From the NCBI GenBank assembly GCA_027475525.1, contig JAMWFC010000087.1, forward strand, positions 496,001 to 560,000: a DNA stretch of 64,000 nucleotides, read 5' to 3'. Origin of the DNA: Macrolepiota albuminosa. Its lineage: Eukaryota; Basidiomycota; Agaricomycetes; Agaricales; Agaricaceae. Each line of letters begins with the position of its first letter. The stretch's first letter is position 1. Both the position numbers and the translations under genes were made by a program. Positions 1-11,700 of the stretch are shown here, piece after piece. Below the pieces are notes generated by a model that did no database searches, was not told the DNA's origin, and saw only the letters and a program-made list of their open reading frames with translations.

Positions 1-284
1 TCGGGTGCTAGCCTCGTCTATCTCGTCTTCATCATTTATGGTGCCACCTACAGGCACAATATGCTGTGCTACTCGCCTTTTCGTCTATATCTTTGTTTAA
101 ACTATGACACTTACCATCTGCCAGGTAGCACCTGAGGCGCTATAATCTAGCACATCGTTCTATCACTCCCATTCAAGCACACTGGGACCCTGTCAGGACT
201 CCTCACAACTACACATGCCAAGCACTAGAGACAGCATTGTACTGCGTATATGTCCAGCGCACTCAACTACAGTTGGTGTCATCA
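1..284 (+). repeat. Partial gypsy LTR (family G), 3' end
   Basis: The segment is the reverse complement of the first ~280 bases of the LTR at 37201 and of its partner at 50960. Shared stretches include the 'gctagcctcgtctatctcgt' region and the terminal GTTGGTGTCATCA. It ends at the canonical LTR end, and the bases after it do not match the primer-binding site that follows the complete Gypsy-1 LTR. It is therefore a solo or 3' LTR whose start lies outside the window. Confidence 0.85.
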
Positions 285-3064
285 CCGCTCTCCACAAGAT
301 TATTGAAAGCAGTCAAAGAGCTCAAAACCCCTGCTTTTCGCAAAATTATTAAAAGCATTCAAAACAATAATTATCTCTTTGATTGCCAAAGTCAGTGTAG
401 GTTGAAGGTCATATTCTACACTAGCAAGCCCCAGAACTATCAGTAATACTTATACCAAGTACTACAACAGGATAGATACAGCTCTTTTTTTCTTGGGCAA
501 TAGCATGGCAGAAACACTAACAGAACTGATACTAAGACATTTAGTAAAAGAATAGTCACAAACACAACAAGTAACATACAAACCCATCAGGCAAGGCAGA
601 AACCTTTTGCTTAGATGGTGATCTGCTGTCAATAAACCTAAAGAACATTAGCACTACAGATTATAAGACAAAATGAGTGCTCACCTAGCAGATGGATCAG
701 CTGTTTCAGATCCAGAAGCTGTCACCACAAAAATCCTATCAAATATGCTATGAGAGGCAAATAAGCAAGACTGATCACAACTGAAAGAGCTGTACATATG
801 TTTTCAACCTATCTACACTCCTGCACCAAGAGTAACAAGTTAAAAAAAAGTCAAAGACAACAATATAAAATACATATAATTTTAAGTTGATCAACAAGTG
901 TTTGAGCCTTAGTCTCTTTAGACTTTGACTTGCAAGATGGCATGAGCTTGTATATGACACAAAACACAGAGAGAAAAAGAGAAGGTGGAGGGAAAGGATT
1001 ATCAAGAACAGTAGACAGAGGACACTTTTATATAGAGCAGCAAGCTGCATATCACATCAAAGAGAGAAAGAAAGTATAACATCAAGAATGGTGTAACCTT
1101 TTCTTTGAATAAAATACAATAAAGTAAATGAAAAAACCCAATAAGACAAAATTTACAGAAGGCACAGCAGAATCTTGAGATAAAACACAAGCATTACAGA
1201 TCTGCAACTTGTAAGGTGGTACCTTAATAGCTGAAACCTCAGAAGAGAAACACACTCTAGAGATTTGCCAATGAGAGGACAAAGAAAAAGAGGCAGAGGA
1301 ATGTTGCAAGGTCTGTTCTTAAACAGTTGAGGATAATAGAACAAAGCTAGAAACAAAGCCAGAAATCAATCTACCACTGACAACAGACTATAACAAGTGT
1401 CAAGATGCCAGGCACAAGAAAGAAGATACCAAATAATCAAAGTGTGTATACCAAAAAAGACAAGGACAAAAAGAAGGAAACAAATTGGATATGGGACAGG
1501 TAAACCAAAATATGTCATATCATATACAGGAAAACAGATGAGACACTCACTGATTACTCACTAATATTATAAAGAATATACAGATAGCACAACAGACTAG
1601 GAGGATATCAAGACACTGCAGCAATACAATGTATGTCAAGCCACTATCTAACAGATATATTCTGCTAACAGAGGCACAGTAGATATATTGTAATAGAAAT
1701 GATCTTACATAGAAGCAGACTACAATACAGAGGCAGCAAGCAAGCAATATTTCAGACACCTTAACATCAGTAGACTTATTATGCAACTAAGAAACTATAA
1801 TCAACAAAGCCATACACAAAGAAGAGGAAGAAAACAAAGTTATGTTGACCAGCATTGCACATGTAAGTAACCAAACTGCACATCATATGCTGGGCTATCA
1901 ACACACAAGACACAACAGGAATCAAGATGGGCAGGAGCTATTAAGACAAAAGAAGTAAACAAATCTCAATTGTGGCAACTAGTGTACAAGGAGTTAGTTT
2001 TCATGGTATATAGAGCTATCAGCAAAAAGGATCTTCTGCTACTGAAAAGAGAAATGTGCATGAAGTGTGTTCAAGAGAAAGCTGAGAGACATTTCAGACA
2101 AGGGTCAGAACAGAATGGAGATAGATGCCTCAGCCAATGGCAACCAATGATTAAATTGATTAAAAAGCCTTTAATTAATGTCTATAGGAGGCAACACAAC
2201 ACTTGATCACATTCACTTTGTCATTTTGTCAAGAATGGCCTTGTTGATCTTTGACAATTGCATATAGTTTTGGCTACAATTTACAGACACTTTCTCAGGC
2301 CTGACTATATTGATGTCTTGCTTTCTTCCTTACTGAGTCTACTGGACTCATATTTTGTTTCTCTCTTATCCACTGATCCTTCTTATTTTAGTTGCTTTTA
2401 TTATAGTACTGCATCAATATATTATCAAATAAACTGTATTTGCCCACAACAACTTCGACTCTAATATCACAAAGAAACAATGGCAGCCAGAGTGGCAGCT
2501 TATATAAACCACTGCTAGAGTGACAGATGAATGAACAGCAGCTTACCTAGCATTAGCTTACATAATCTGCAAGTCTTAATATGCTCAATGCAAGAAAACT
2601 ATGTATATGTGTATATAAAGAAAACACAAGTATAATTTTTCAACATAATGTTGAGGATGGATATAATAGCCAGTAGAAATAGCTGAAAAGAAGCAAAATT
2701 TGAGGGCATAGTAGTAATAGCCAGTAAAGATAGCCAAAAGGGAACAAATTTTGAGGACATAGCTGGTAGAGGAAGAGACATGGCAATAGCCAAGCTCATG
2801 TGAGGGGCACAAATTTCAAGGATAGAATGCATGCCAAAGCAGGTAGTAAAACTCAGTCTACTAAAGTAGACCTCGAAATTACGGACTATGCAATTACAAG
2901 AAAGTAATGGTGTGGTTCAACTTCAACATTAAACAATTTAATTTCTATACTTGCTTTTATACGCCATTGCTAGCATGGCACGTCCAAGATCTATCTGTTG
3001 ACATTTTTCCATACTGACATAGTCTACTGCATATATAAGCATCCAGATAGATGAACAGTTTTTA
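285..3064. other. AT-rich gene-poor stretch
   Basis: I see no supportable gene. Reading frames are short on both strands and no conserved protein motif is recognisable. Around 2655-2765 there are about two diverged tandem units of ~55 bp built on 'atagccagta..atagc..aa..aaattttgaggacatag'. The low CpG content and high AT resemble the decayed transposon copies further along, so this is probably old repeat DNA. Confidence 0.5.
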
Positions 3065-3148
3065 GATCACATGACAGCAAAAATTTGAAGACATTTTTCC
3101 CACACATAGTCTGCTGCACAGAAAAACCTCGATCTATTCTATCTAGAT
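2998..3148 (-). repeat. Dispersed copy of the 26-kb minisatellite edge
   Basis: Positions 3065-3148 are an almost exact reverse complement of about 25990-26085. Both contain the core 'gaagacatttttcccacaca' and the stretch 'cagaaaaacctcgatctattc'. A second, weaker unit lies at 2998-3030. The repeat is therefore dispersed as well as tandem. It lies just beyond the 3' end of the monooxygenase gene. Confidence 0.7.
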
Positions 3149-3353
3149 CTTGGAATTTATAAGACAATTTACAAATACAGGGTGCTCAGATCCATATTTT
3201 CACTAACAGTATGGCTTACATTTTTGATGTAAAGACACAACTTCGCTAGACACCTTGAGTAACTTGAGTAATATGGTCTCATTGCACACCACACACACAA
3301 AAAAGGCTCAAACGACTTGATTGTGTCAAAGATTGACAAATAGACATATCGTG

Positions 3354-5820
3354 CTACATATACCGTTCAATTGGAACCTTTTCTTCCATAGCCTTGATTT
3401 CTAAGAAATCATCAATGTCGTGACCGTGCAATTATCAAAAAAGGACTCACGCAGCGCCAGATGTTGCGAGTAGAATCGGTTAGCCTGGAAACTGCCTAGT
3501 GAAAATAATCCATGTAACACAAGATATGTGACAGAGAACATTGCAACACACCACCTATGAACCAAAGGCCTGTGCGATGCAATGGACGGCAGATATTCAT
3601 TTCACCCTCTTCATTTACACCCATTATTCTGGGGCAAGTATCTGCCACTTCATTACCACAGATCTTGCAAAAGGTTTCGCGTATGTCTCCCACTCTACAC
3701 CTCATAAGGATAGTGAAGGGGCAGAAAATTTTGAAACTTACCCCGTTGCAAAGATAACCACATCGGCCTCCACCCTGCTACCATTTGCAAATTCCATCCC
3801 GTTTTCATAGAAGGATAAAAGGGCGCTGTCATTCTTTACTTTGATCCTTCCATCAATTATCAACTGACTTCCTCCAGTATCTGAAGTCGTTTGATAAACA
3901 TGATTGATTGCGAGTAACATGGACTACAAACCGAAGTAGTGCCCTCCAGCTCGTTCTTTTATTTGCAAGAGTATACCGGCTTCTTTGATACCACTGCTTG
4001 TCCTGAATCCGACCTTGTTAAGTTTGGCAAGGGTATCCCTGAAAAAATTTAATGACAAGAGAACATCATCAACTCAAGACACATTACGAATAGTCCTGAA
4101 GGATAGCTTGTGTTGAGCGTTGTGCCAATCCACCCTCGAGCAATAGATGGGGTATAGAATGAAACAAATTGTCGGCAAGTTCCAGAGGTGGTCCCCCTTC
4201 TGCGTAAAGAGCTATGTAGGCAGAAAATCGTCACTACAGCAGAAACATAAATCCGTGCTGACCTCACCACCCCCGAGGAATTTCCATTGCCGATCTAAGT
4301 TCATGACGAACGTAGAACTTCGCTGGAACATAGTGACATCTATGACTTGATGGAAGCATTGTTCCAGTAACCAACAACAAACTTACCAATATTCTTCCTC
4401 GCAAGATCTGAAGCGATGTCATGACCTTGACAACAATTTAGAATGTGTAGATACTGTCACATGTCATTGACCTACCTGAGTTTCCAGACCCAATGACAAG
4501 TACCTTTTTCCACAGATACTCATCAGGCCGTTTATATTGAGAAGAGTGCAAGGTTATTCCCTTGTACAGGTCCTGGGCAATGATAAGCAGAGGGGAAGCG
4601 ACATAAGACCCTAAGACCTACGGAGTTATGGACATCGGGTATATTAGGATGCCCATCGCCGATGCCCGTGGCAAACACTACCAAGATATGATTCAGGCGG
4701 CAATCAAGGAAAAGGGATGAGTGCTAAACCCAAGTGATTGACAACAAAGACACGAAGGGTTCCATCCTGTCTGCGAACATTTACGGACCACGTATTATTA
4801 TCATTCTGAATGGCGCTTTCCACAGTTGATGATGTCCAAACAGGCAGGTCTAAAGTGGTGGCATAGCTCTCTAGCCATTCTGCCATCTATTGAATCATTT
4901 GAATAAAAGATCGAAAGACTTCAAGTTACTGAGTGTTACCTTGAGAGAAGGGGTATAAACAGGCCAAGTGGGCGGAAAGCTAGAGAGTAAATCATCATAT
5001 GAGCATCGGCATTTCTGGAACCAGGAAATGATTGACGGGAGGTAGGGCATATGATCATTCCCTGCCTTTCATTTGATTCAACAGTAGCGATGCAATCGGG
5101 ACAGAACTTACAGACAGGGAAATGGAGGCAAAGTGCATCGTATCTTCGTCGCCACGAGTCACCAATCCGAACATCTTTCTCTACCATCAAGGTGGGGACG
5201 TTAAGATATTTCAGCCTCGCGGACAGTGACAGGGCGCTTTGTCCGGCTCCAATGATAAGAACTGAGGGGTCCGCAATGTCTGCGCTTCTCTCGCGACTAA
5301 GGTTCTCTGCCCATGAAATTCCTGACACAACTTGGCGGCTCCGAGATGGACCAATAGCTGGAGGAAAGTTCTTCAAAGTTTCCAGGTTTGTGAAAATAAT
5401 GAACGCCTTCCATTCTCCCGATGAGGTAGGAACGAGGCGAAAGACCCCAGAGCAGTGGCCACTATCAACATCAAATTCAAAAGTGCCCACAATCCAAGCC
5501 AAATCAGGGTAGGGCCTCTGAAGCTCGACAAACTCCTTCTGTCTGAGTGCACGCATCGGTGGAGCGTTACGCTTGTTTAACAAACCCCTTATGTTGTCCC
5601 ATCCCTCCAGAGTATGCATATCCCATGTCAAAGCGAGCAGATCCCTCCACAGAGCATCAGGATGCAGCAACTTGAGCGTTTCTTCAGTGTTACCAATAGA
5701 TTTAGCAAAAGAGGAGAACCAATTCTGCGTTATGAGGGTCGGATCCAGCTCAGTCGGCACGACAGCACCGAGCTTATTCAGGGAAGGTACGCGAGATATC
5801 CAAGTTGGCGAGTTTTCCAT
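3354..5820 (-). CDS. Flavin-containing monooxygenase-like protein (NTF2-like N-terminus plus FMO), 14 exons, intact
   Basis: Predicted FAD- and NADPH-dependent monooxygenase of the YUCCA/FMO-like fungal family; the substrate is unknown. Exons, in transcription order: 5820-5112, 5061-5037, 4979-4940, 4886-4730, 4677-4622, 4572-4486, 4435-4387, 4339-4271, 4211-4088, 4038-3932, 3880-3742, 3694-3540, 3495-3451, 3400-3354. They total 1809 bp, exactly 603 codons including TAG, so 602 residues. Introns are 44-59 bp, mostly GTAAG-like to AG. Visible motifs: FAD site GAGQSA near residue 191; WNDHMPYLPFPPTWPVYTP after it; an ATG motif near 309; the FMO signature YKGITLHSSQYKRP; NADPH site GSGNSG near 353; a late FATG near 520; and the family ending RFYSQHLALQIKA. 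Residues 1-170 resemble the NTF2-like region of fungal members. No frameshift or stop is needed. It is flanked by transposons on both sides and is the only clear host gene. The junction of exons 8 and 9 is the least certain (donor GTGGTG). Confidence 0.9.
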
Positions 5821-6214
5821 GGTGGTTATCCAATGGGTTAGATGAAAGAACAGACCAAGTTTACATAGGACTTGTCCTGACGTGAGAATATACATAGATG
5901 TCACATGTCGGAGCAAGAGCATGCTCGGAAATTTTTTCATTTGACAAGTGATAGGAGATGATTTTCCCAATGGGGTAGTTTACACAATGTTTTTTCCTCA
6001 CGATCACCTCGACATCACAATTTGATTGATGTCTAAACTTGGCATAATTACCCCCAGTCCGCCAAGTTAGTAAGCTTAGAATACGTTAAACCTCACACAC
6101 TGCCAATAATGATTGAAGCGAAAACTGAGTGGTTCGGAGACATCGGGCCCAGGTCCGTGCACGTGGTTTGTTGATGTCATCGATCATCGGCATTGCCCGT
6201 AATCGCCGGTGGAT
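5821..6214. other. Upstream region of the monooxygenase gene
   Basis: About 390 bp lie between the monooxygenase start codon and the 5' LTR of Copia-B. It should hold the promoter (minus strand). I see no distinct element beyond AT-rich stretches, and no coding signal. Confidence 0.4.
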
Positions 6215-7461
6215 TGCGACTCCAGCCAGCGCTTGTAAGCAGTACATTAATTATTTACTTCATTTATATTTCTTGAGTATTTGTTATTTATCCATTCGTT
6301 ATGTTGCGCCATCACGGCACAACAATTTTATTTGTCAATCTTTATTCACAAACCTTGATTTTTACAGTATATATATGGCTATCAACAAATGTGCCCCTCA
6401 GTTGTTTCACTAACTATGTCATGAGCTCTGAGGGTATGTTGGCAGTTACCTATTTCACTTACTTATACTTACCAAAGCCTGATGGCTCAGCTGGCACCAT
6501 TGTGGTCCTGGAGGGTTTACATAACCCTCTCTGGAGAGAGCTTAGGTTCAAACCGCCTATGTGGAAATCACTTTAGACACCATGTGGGTTCTTCAATGCT
6601 GCCAGGAAGCCACCGCTTACATGTGACACATTGGAAGGCTTTGTTGGTCAGGCCATTCCTGGGAATACCAATGTGGGGATCACCGAGCACGTGAATCAAG
6701 GATGTACTGTTACCACCATACTCCGGTTACTTAGGAAATGGGGTGATTGCCTGGTGTGGTCACAGGGAGGTGGGAAAATCAGTGATCAAAGGAAGGGTCA
6801 GCTGGGAGTATGTGCCGGGGTGCTAGAAACTGGTTCGGTTCAAACGGAGAGAGATTGGCTCACTGCAAACCTATAATGCAGCATGGGTGAGACAAGCACT
6901 AGTACCGTGAGAGAGATGTGGGGAGCAATGTAAGACCTCGGATGCACCAGGTGGGCAGGCTGGGCTGCTGTTGCTCCAAGTGATACAAGTCTATAACTGA
7001 TGACTACCAGGTCAGCTCGGTAAAGGCAACTGCAAACTAGTCCGCATGAGGAAACCTAAAAGGGGGCATGTTCCAGGTATGGGGAGTCTTGGCATACAAC
7101 TAAGTAGGTTACAACTTACCAACAATGGAAAGGTGAAGGGGAAAGCAGTACAGAGTTTGAATAAGCAGGAAGGAACGTCAACAGCAGATAATTGAGGGGT
7201 TGCAAGCCGAGGGCTGTATGAACTCCAATGGAATCAAACTGTAGTAAAGTGGCTACAAGGTGTAACCAGCATCGGCTGAAAAGAGATCTGGCTGGAGTAG
7301 CCATGGAAGTGTCCGTAAATCAGTTCCTTAATACACTGTAGAGCGGCGACATACAATTCCCATGTAACCTGCCTTGAAATATAAGGCCTTCGGGCTCATA
7401 CACACACACACACACACACTTACCAAAGCCTGTAGATAACAGTATCTTACAATACTCTACA
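6215..7461 (+). repeat. Copia-B 5' LTR, interrupted by a retroposon
   Basis: The LTR starts TGCGACTCC and ends 'aatactctaca' directly before the primer-binding site. The true LTR sequence is 6215-6481 plus 7433-7461; the middle is a 936-bp insertion flanked by a 15-bp direct repeat. Confidence 0.75.
6482..7417 (+). mobile_element. tRNA-headed retroposon (SINE-like), 936 bp, (CA)n tail
   Basis: The insert sits in the Copia-B LTR between two copies of 'acttaccaaagcctg' (6467-6481 and 7418-7432), which occurs once in the other LTR. It starts with a good RNA polymerase III A box, TGGCTCAGCTGG (6483-6494). A B box, GGTTCAAACC (6545-6554), follows 62 nt later, the spacing of a tRNA gene. It ends in a (CA)n run (7399-7417). 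A 15-bp target duplication plus a simple-repeat 3' tail is the signature of LINE-driven retroposition. The body encodes no recognisable protein; the longest frame, 6634-6876 (81 codons), is unremarkable. A length of 936 bp is long for a SINE. Confidence 0.75.
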
Positions 7462-7473
7462 GGTTATGGGCCC
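7462..7473 (+). other. Copia-B primer-binding site
   Basis: GGTTATGGGCCC directly abuts the LTR end. It is the copia-type site for a half initiator tRNA-Met primer, and the same motif follows the Copia-A LTRs. Confidence 0.8.
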
Positions 7474-7552
7474 CCATTTTGTTGGTAAAAACCTGCACAG
7501 AAATTTTGTATTCACAACATAAAAACAACTCATACACAAAACAGGCACAAAA

Positions 7553-8248
7553 ATGTCCAACTTTACATCCAATGGCCCTCTGGTGTTTCTGGAAGAACTA
7601 CACTTCAATGGGACAAATTTTGTTCACTTCAAAAACAGGGTGCTGATAGCAGCACATGCACACAGAGCAAAAGGATATCTCAATGAAAGTATCTCCAAGC
7701 CAAGTGCCACCAACACAAAAGGCACCAAGGAGGACAAGGAAGAAGTAAAAAGGGTCCTCATGGTAGAAAAAATGGATGAGTCAACTCCATGGAACTCATG
7801 CACCCCATTGCCAGATGAATGGGATGTTTATGATGTGTGGATGCTTACACTTATTATCTACAACTGTAAAAACCTGGTTGGGCTCAGTATAATGATGGAT
7901 AGCTCTGCAGCAGAAGCTTGGAAGTCACTGACTGAAGCTTATAGCACTGTGTCAGACTTAGCTGCAATGGGAGCTGAAAACGTGCTGTGTAGAACAAGAT
8001 TGGCAGATGAAAGTGACCTCTTAGCTCATTTATTGGACTTGCATGTCAAATGAAAGAATACCATGAAGAGAGGAGTGAATGCACCCAATGCCATATTCAG
8101 ATCCATTATCTTGATGTCATTATCTGAGTCTTGGAACACTGTCATAGCCAGTCTGTATTCTACAAAAACCTTGGCTGATTTAGTCACAGAATTATTGATA
8201 CACTGGGAGCACCTGAAGATACAGAAACCTACCACTCCATCTACAAAC
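7553..8248 (+). pseudogene. Copia-B gag, 5' part
   Basis: A 166-codon frame starts MSNFTSNGPLVFLEELHFNG and matches the beginning of copia gag polyproteins (W-x-K-V-like start, then AEAWKSLTEAY). A TGA at 8051 interrupts it. The same protein then continues as FRSIILMSLSESWNTVIASL, up to the insertion of solo LTR D1 at 8249. The zinc knuckle of the same gag reappears at about 17770, on the far side of the nested insertions. Confidence 0.75.
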
Positions 8249-8395
8249 TGTAAGGGTGACCTCTGAAGGCTATGGCTCAGTCACACAGCTGGCAGAGGGA
8301 GATCCAAAGAGAACAAGTCTAGGGATTTCCTATGCCAGGTTGGATGCTTCTGGGGCCTCTGAAGCATGGGAAACAATGTACAGTACAACAAAACC

Positions 8396-8696
8396 TGACG
8401 AAGGGACGTCTCGGACTTGCGCGAGGAAGGTCGCAGTCAGCGCAGGCGAGCGACGATGAAATCTTGGCTTAGTTCACGCGGGGAACTGGAGTTCAACGAA
8501 GGAAGTTTTAATTATGTACCGTACGAACAGAATAACACTATTGTGCTCACCTGGAGTTCAACGAAGGAAGTTGAACTCCATGTGGGCTAACATGAATTGA
8601 AAAATACCATTCTTTGCAGCTGTTGGCGTCTGCGGGTCCGCGATAAGATGACGATCGAGGAACTAAATGGGTATCGGTAGATGTATACTTTCGTCA
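8396..8696 (-). repeat. Copia-A1 3' LTR
   Basis: Starts TGACGAAGGG and ends CTTTCGTCA, so the ends form a short inverted repeat. It is nearly identical to the copy at 12890. An internal motif, 'gagttcaacgaaggaagtt', occurs twice in each LTR. Confidence 0.95.
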
Positions 8697-8710
8697 CTCC
8701 CACTTGACGA
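8697..8710 (-). other. Copia-A1 polypurine tract
   Basis: Read on the minus strand, the bases before the 3' LTR are a purine-rich 'aagtgggag' ending exactly at the LTR boundary. This is the expected plus-strand DNA primer. Confidence 0.6.
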
Positions 8711-8721
8711 GATCTTCACTT

Positions 8722-11700
8722 TTAGCTGACTCCCAGTGCGTCACGGAATTTCTCGAATGCTTCGCGCGGTAGAGCCTTCGTGAAGATGTCGGCAATCATG
8801 TCTTTGGTAGAACAGTAATTAAGACTTATTTCTTTTCTCTCGATGCGCTCGCGTAAGAAATGGTGCCGTATATCGATATGCTTTGCTCGTGAGTGTGCGA
8901 CAGGATTCCTGGCCAACGCAATGCATCCTTGATTGTCCGCGTGGATGACGGTTGCGTGTAACTGAGGGTATCCGAGGTCCTCGAGCAGAACTCGGAGCCA
9001 GATAGCTTCTTTGGTTGCATTTGATGCAGCCATGTATTCGGCTTCGACCGTTGACAGCGCAACCGTGGGTTGTTTCTTTGCTGACCACGATACAGATCCA
9101 CTGGCCACGTCAAATACGAATCCGCCAATTGAGTGGCGCGAATCGATATCTTGAGCCCAGTTCGAATCGGTCCAACCTACAAGGTCAATTTTATTGCTCC
9201 CACTCCTTCCGAACACTAACGTTAGGTGGGCAGTGCCCTTTAGGTAGCGCAGTATGCGCTTCGCGGCTTCCAGGTGAGTCTTTCCAGGGTTGCCGCCAAA
9301 CTGAGAGACAATGCCGACAGAGTACTGAATATCGGGCCGCGTTTGGGTGGCGTAAAGTAGCGCACCAACGACTTCAAGGTACTTTAAGCCGTTCGCGAAC
9401 TTTGTATATTCCGCACGTTCGTCTTCATTTTTCGGTGACTGTGAAACGGATAGAACTTGCTTGGTGGCGGAGGGTGTGGACACGGGTGTACATTCAGACA
9501 TGCCAAAGCGGGTAAGAATTTGGTGAATGTATGCCGTTTGGTTCAGGGAGATGACGCGTGAAGATCTGTTTCGTTCGACTTGGATGCCTAAAATATATTT
9601 GAGCTCTCCCAAGTCGGATATCTCGAACTCGGCAGACAGTTCGGCTTTGAACTTCTGCAGGATCGTGATACTCTTTGCGGTAAGCGCCATGTCGTCGACA
9701 TACACTAAAACCAGCATGATGATCTCACCGTCTCTCTTTAATATGTAGAGGCAGTTGTCTGCCTGGCTTTTTTCAAAACCGGCTTTTGACATGACCTCGT
9801 CAAGCTTGGTCTTCCACTGCCGCCCTGCTTGCTTAAGCCCGTAGAGGGGCTTCTTCAGTCTAAGGTAGCCACCAGTTTCTCCTTCGATGGTCACTCCGTC
9901 GGGTACTGTCATGTATATTTCTTCTTCAAGGTCTCCACGGAGGTAAGCGGCGACGACATCGATTTGGTGAAGCTCCCAGTCTTTGCAGGCAACAACGGAC
10001 AACAGAGTTCGTAGAGTGGTGAATTTGGCGACAGAGGAAAAGGTTTTGGTGAAGTCTTGACCGTAGACTTGCGAGAAGCCCTTCGCGACGATCCGAGCTT
10101 TGTACTTTGAGACGTTTCTGTTGCCATCGCGCTTGATGCGAAACACGATGCGACTTCCAACGGCTTTTCGACCTTCAGGTAGTTTGGGGACCCACTCAAA
10201 AGTCCCAGTCTTTTGCAAGGTCTTGTACTCAGTCGTGATCGCCTCCTCCCACTGCTTTGAGCAAGTGGAGGACATAGCTTCACAGTAAGTTTTCGGTTCG
10301 TTCTCTCCGAAGGCGACGTAGGCTCTATGCTGACTGTTGTGCTCTTCTTCGGAGGTTTCGTCATTTGTGGCCACAACGCCGTAGCGTTCGACTTGATGAC
10401 GGATACGTGTGGGGTGGTCTCTTGGAGGTAAGTTGCCCCATCTAGAAGTCTTGGGTGCTGCAATGGTTGGCGTAGGCTCGGCGACGGTGGAGGGTGCTTC
10501 TGGGGGCGTGACCTTGGTAGATGCTGGCGTTGAGACCACAGGCAGAGGTGCTGCAGCAGGAGTAGTGTTGACAATGTCCTCTGGGACCAATGTCACTAGG
10601 TCCTCTGCAGATGGTGGGTTGCCTCGTGTCTCAAATTCGGCTAGATCTCCAGGGCTGTCGTCTTCCACGAAGCGTACGTCCCTTGCTGTGATGAGTTTAC
10701 CAGTCTCGACATCTTCGAGCCTGTAGCCCTTTGTTTCGTCTGTCCACCAACCAATCATGCGGCACTTAACTGACGTGACTTCCAGCTTTCCTCCACGGAG
10801 TTTCTTGGGGATATTGGCATACGCGATGGACCCGAATATCCGTAAATGTGACACGTCAGGTTTTCGGCCTGTCCAGGCCTCTTGAGGCACGATACCGTTC
10901 AGAGCGAGCGTAGGTGAGCAGCTTCGAACGTGGGTTGCATACATGAATGCCTCGCCCCAGTAGCGCAAGTCCATTCCGGCTGAGTGCAGCATGCAACGCA
11001 CCATTTCGAAGAGCACGGCGATAGTTCTTTCAGCTATCCCATTTTGCTCTGGCGTGTAGGGGACCGTTGTTTCATGGAGGACTCCGTTGCGGCGGCAAAA
11101 TTCGTTGAGCAGCTCCTTCAAAAACTCTGTCCCTACATCTGAACGTATCCGTTTTAGCTTTAACCCCGACTGTCGCTCCAACATCGCAATGATGTCACGT
11201 AGCGCAGCACCAGCTTCGCTTTTTAATCTCAGCAGCTGACCAACTGTGAATCGACAGCTTACTTCCACGACGACCAGGGCGTATCGCATCCCTGTCCATG
11301 TCTCAACAGACATAGGACCAGTGAGATCGACTACGACAAGGCCCATCTTGCCGTAAGTGGTGGTGCTCGCATAAGGAAGAGGTGTGCGATGTGACTTGCC
11401 AAGGGCGCAGCCCTCGCAGACGTGGTCATAGGCGGTGGGGGATGTGATGGTAAGACCAGTTACCATGTTCTTCCGTTGCATTTCCCTGATTGCATCATGA
11501 TTTAAGTGTCCGAGGCGACGATGCCACAGACGGAGACTCCCACTCGCAACGTAAGCAGACTCAGTTTGAATTGCGGCACAGGTAATATGATACAGGGTAC
11601 CTGTGCTACCCAATAGTGATGCACGGAATAATTCTTCCCCACCCCTCGATATGATTAATCCAGTTTCCGATCCCTCCGTGTAACTCTTGTAGGTTGCACC

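Noticed and set aside
237..446. A 69-codon frame at the left edge
   Set aside because: It starts inside the LTR fragment, ends in AT-rich repeat DNA, and shows no conserved feature.
775..2832. Several 60-90-codon frames rich in Leu, Phe, Cys and Ser
   Set aside because: Typical translations of AT-rich non-coding DNA: no introns, motifs or conserved starts.
9909..10574. A 221-codon minus-strand frame in Copia-A1
   Set aside because: It is a shifted frame of the intact 1393-residue polyprotein on the same strand and has no motif of its own.
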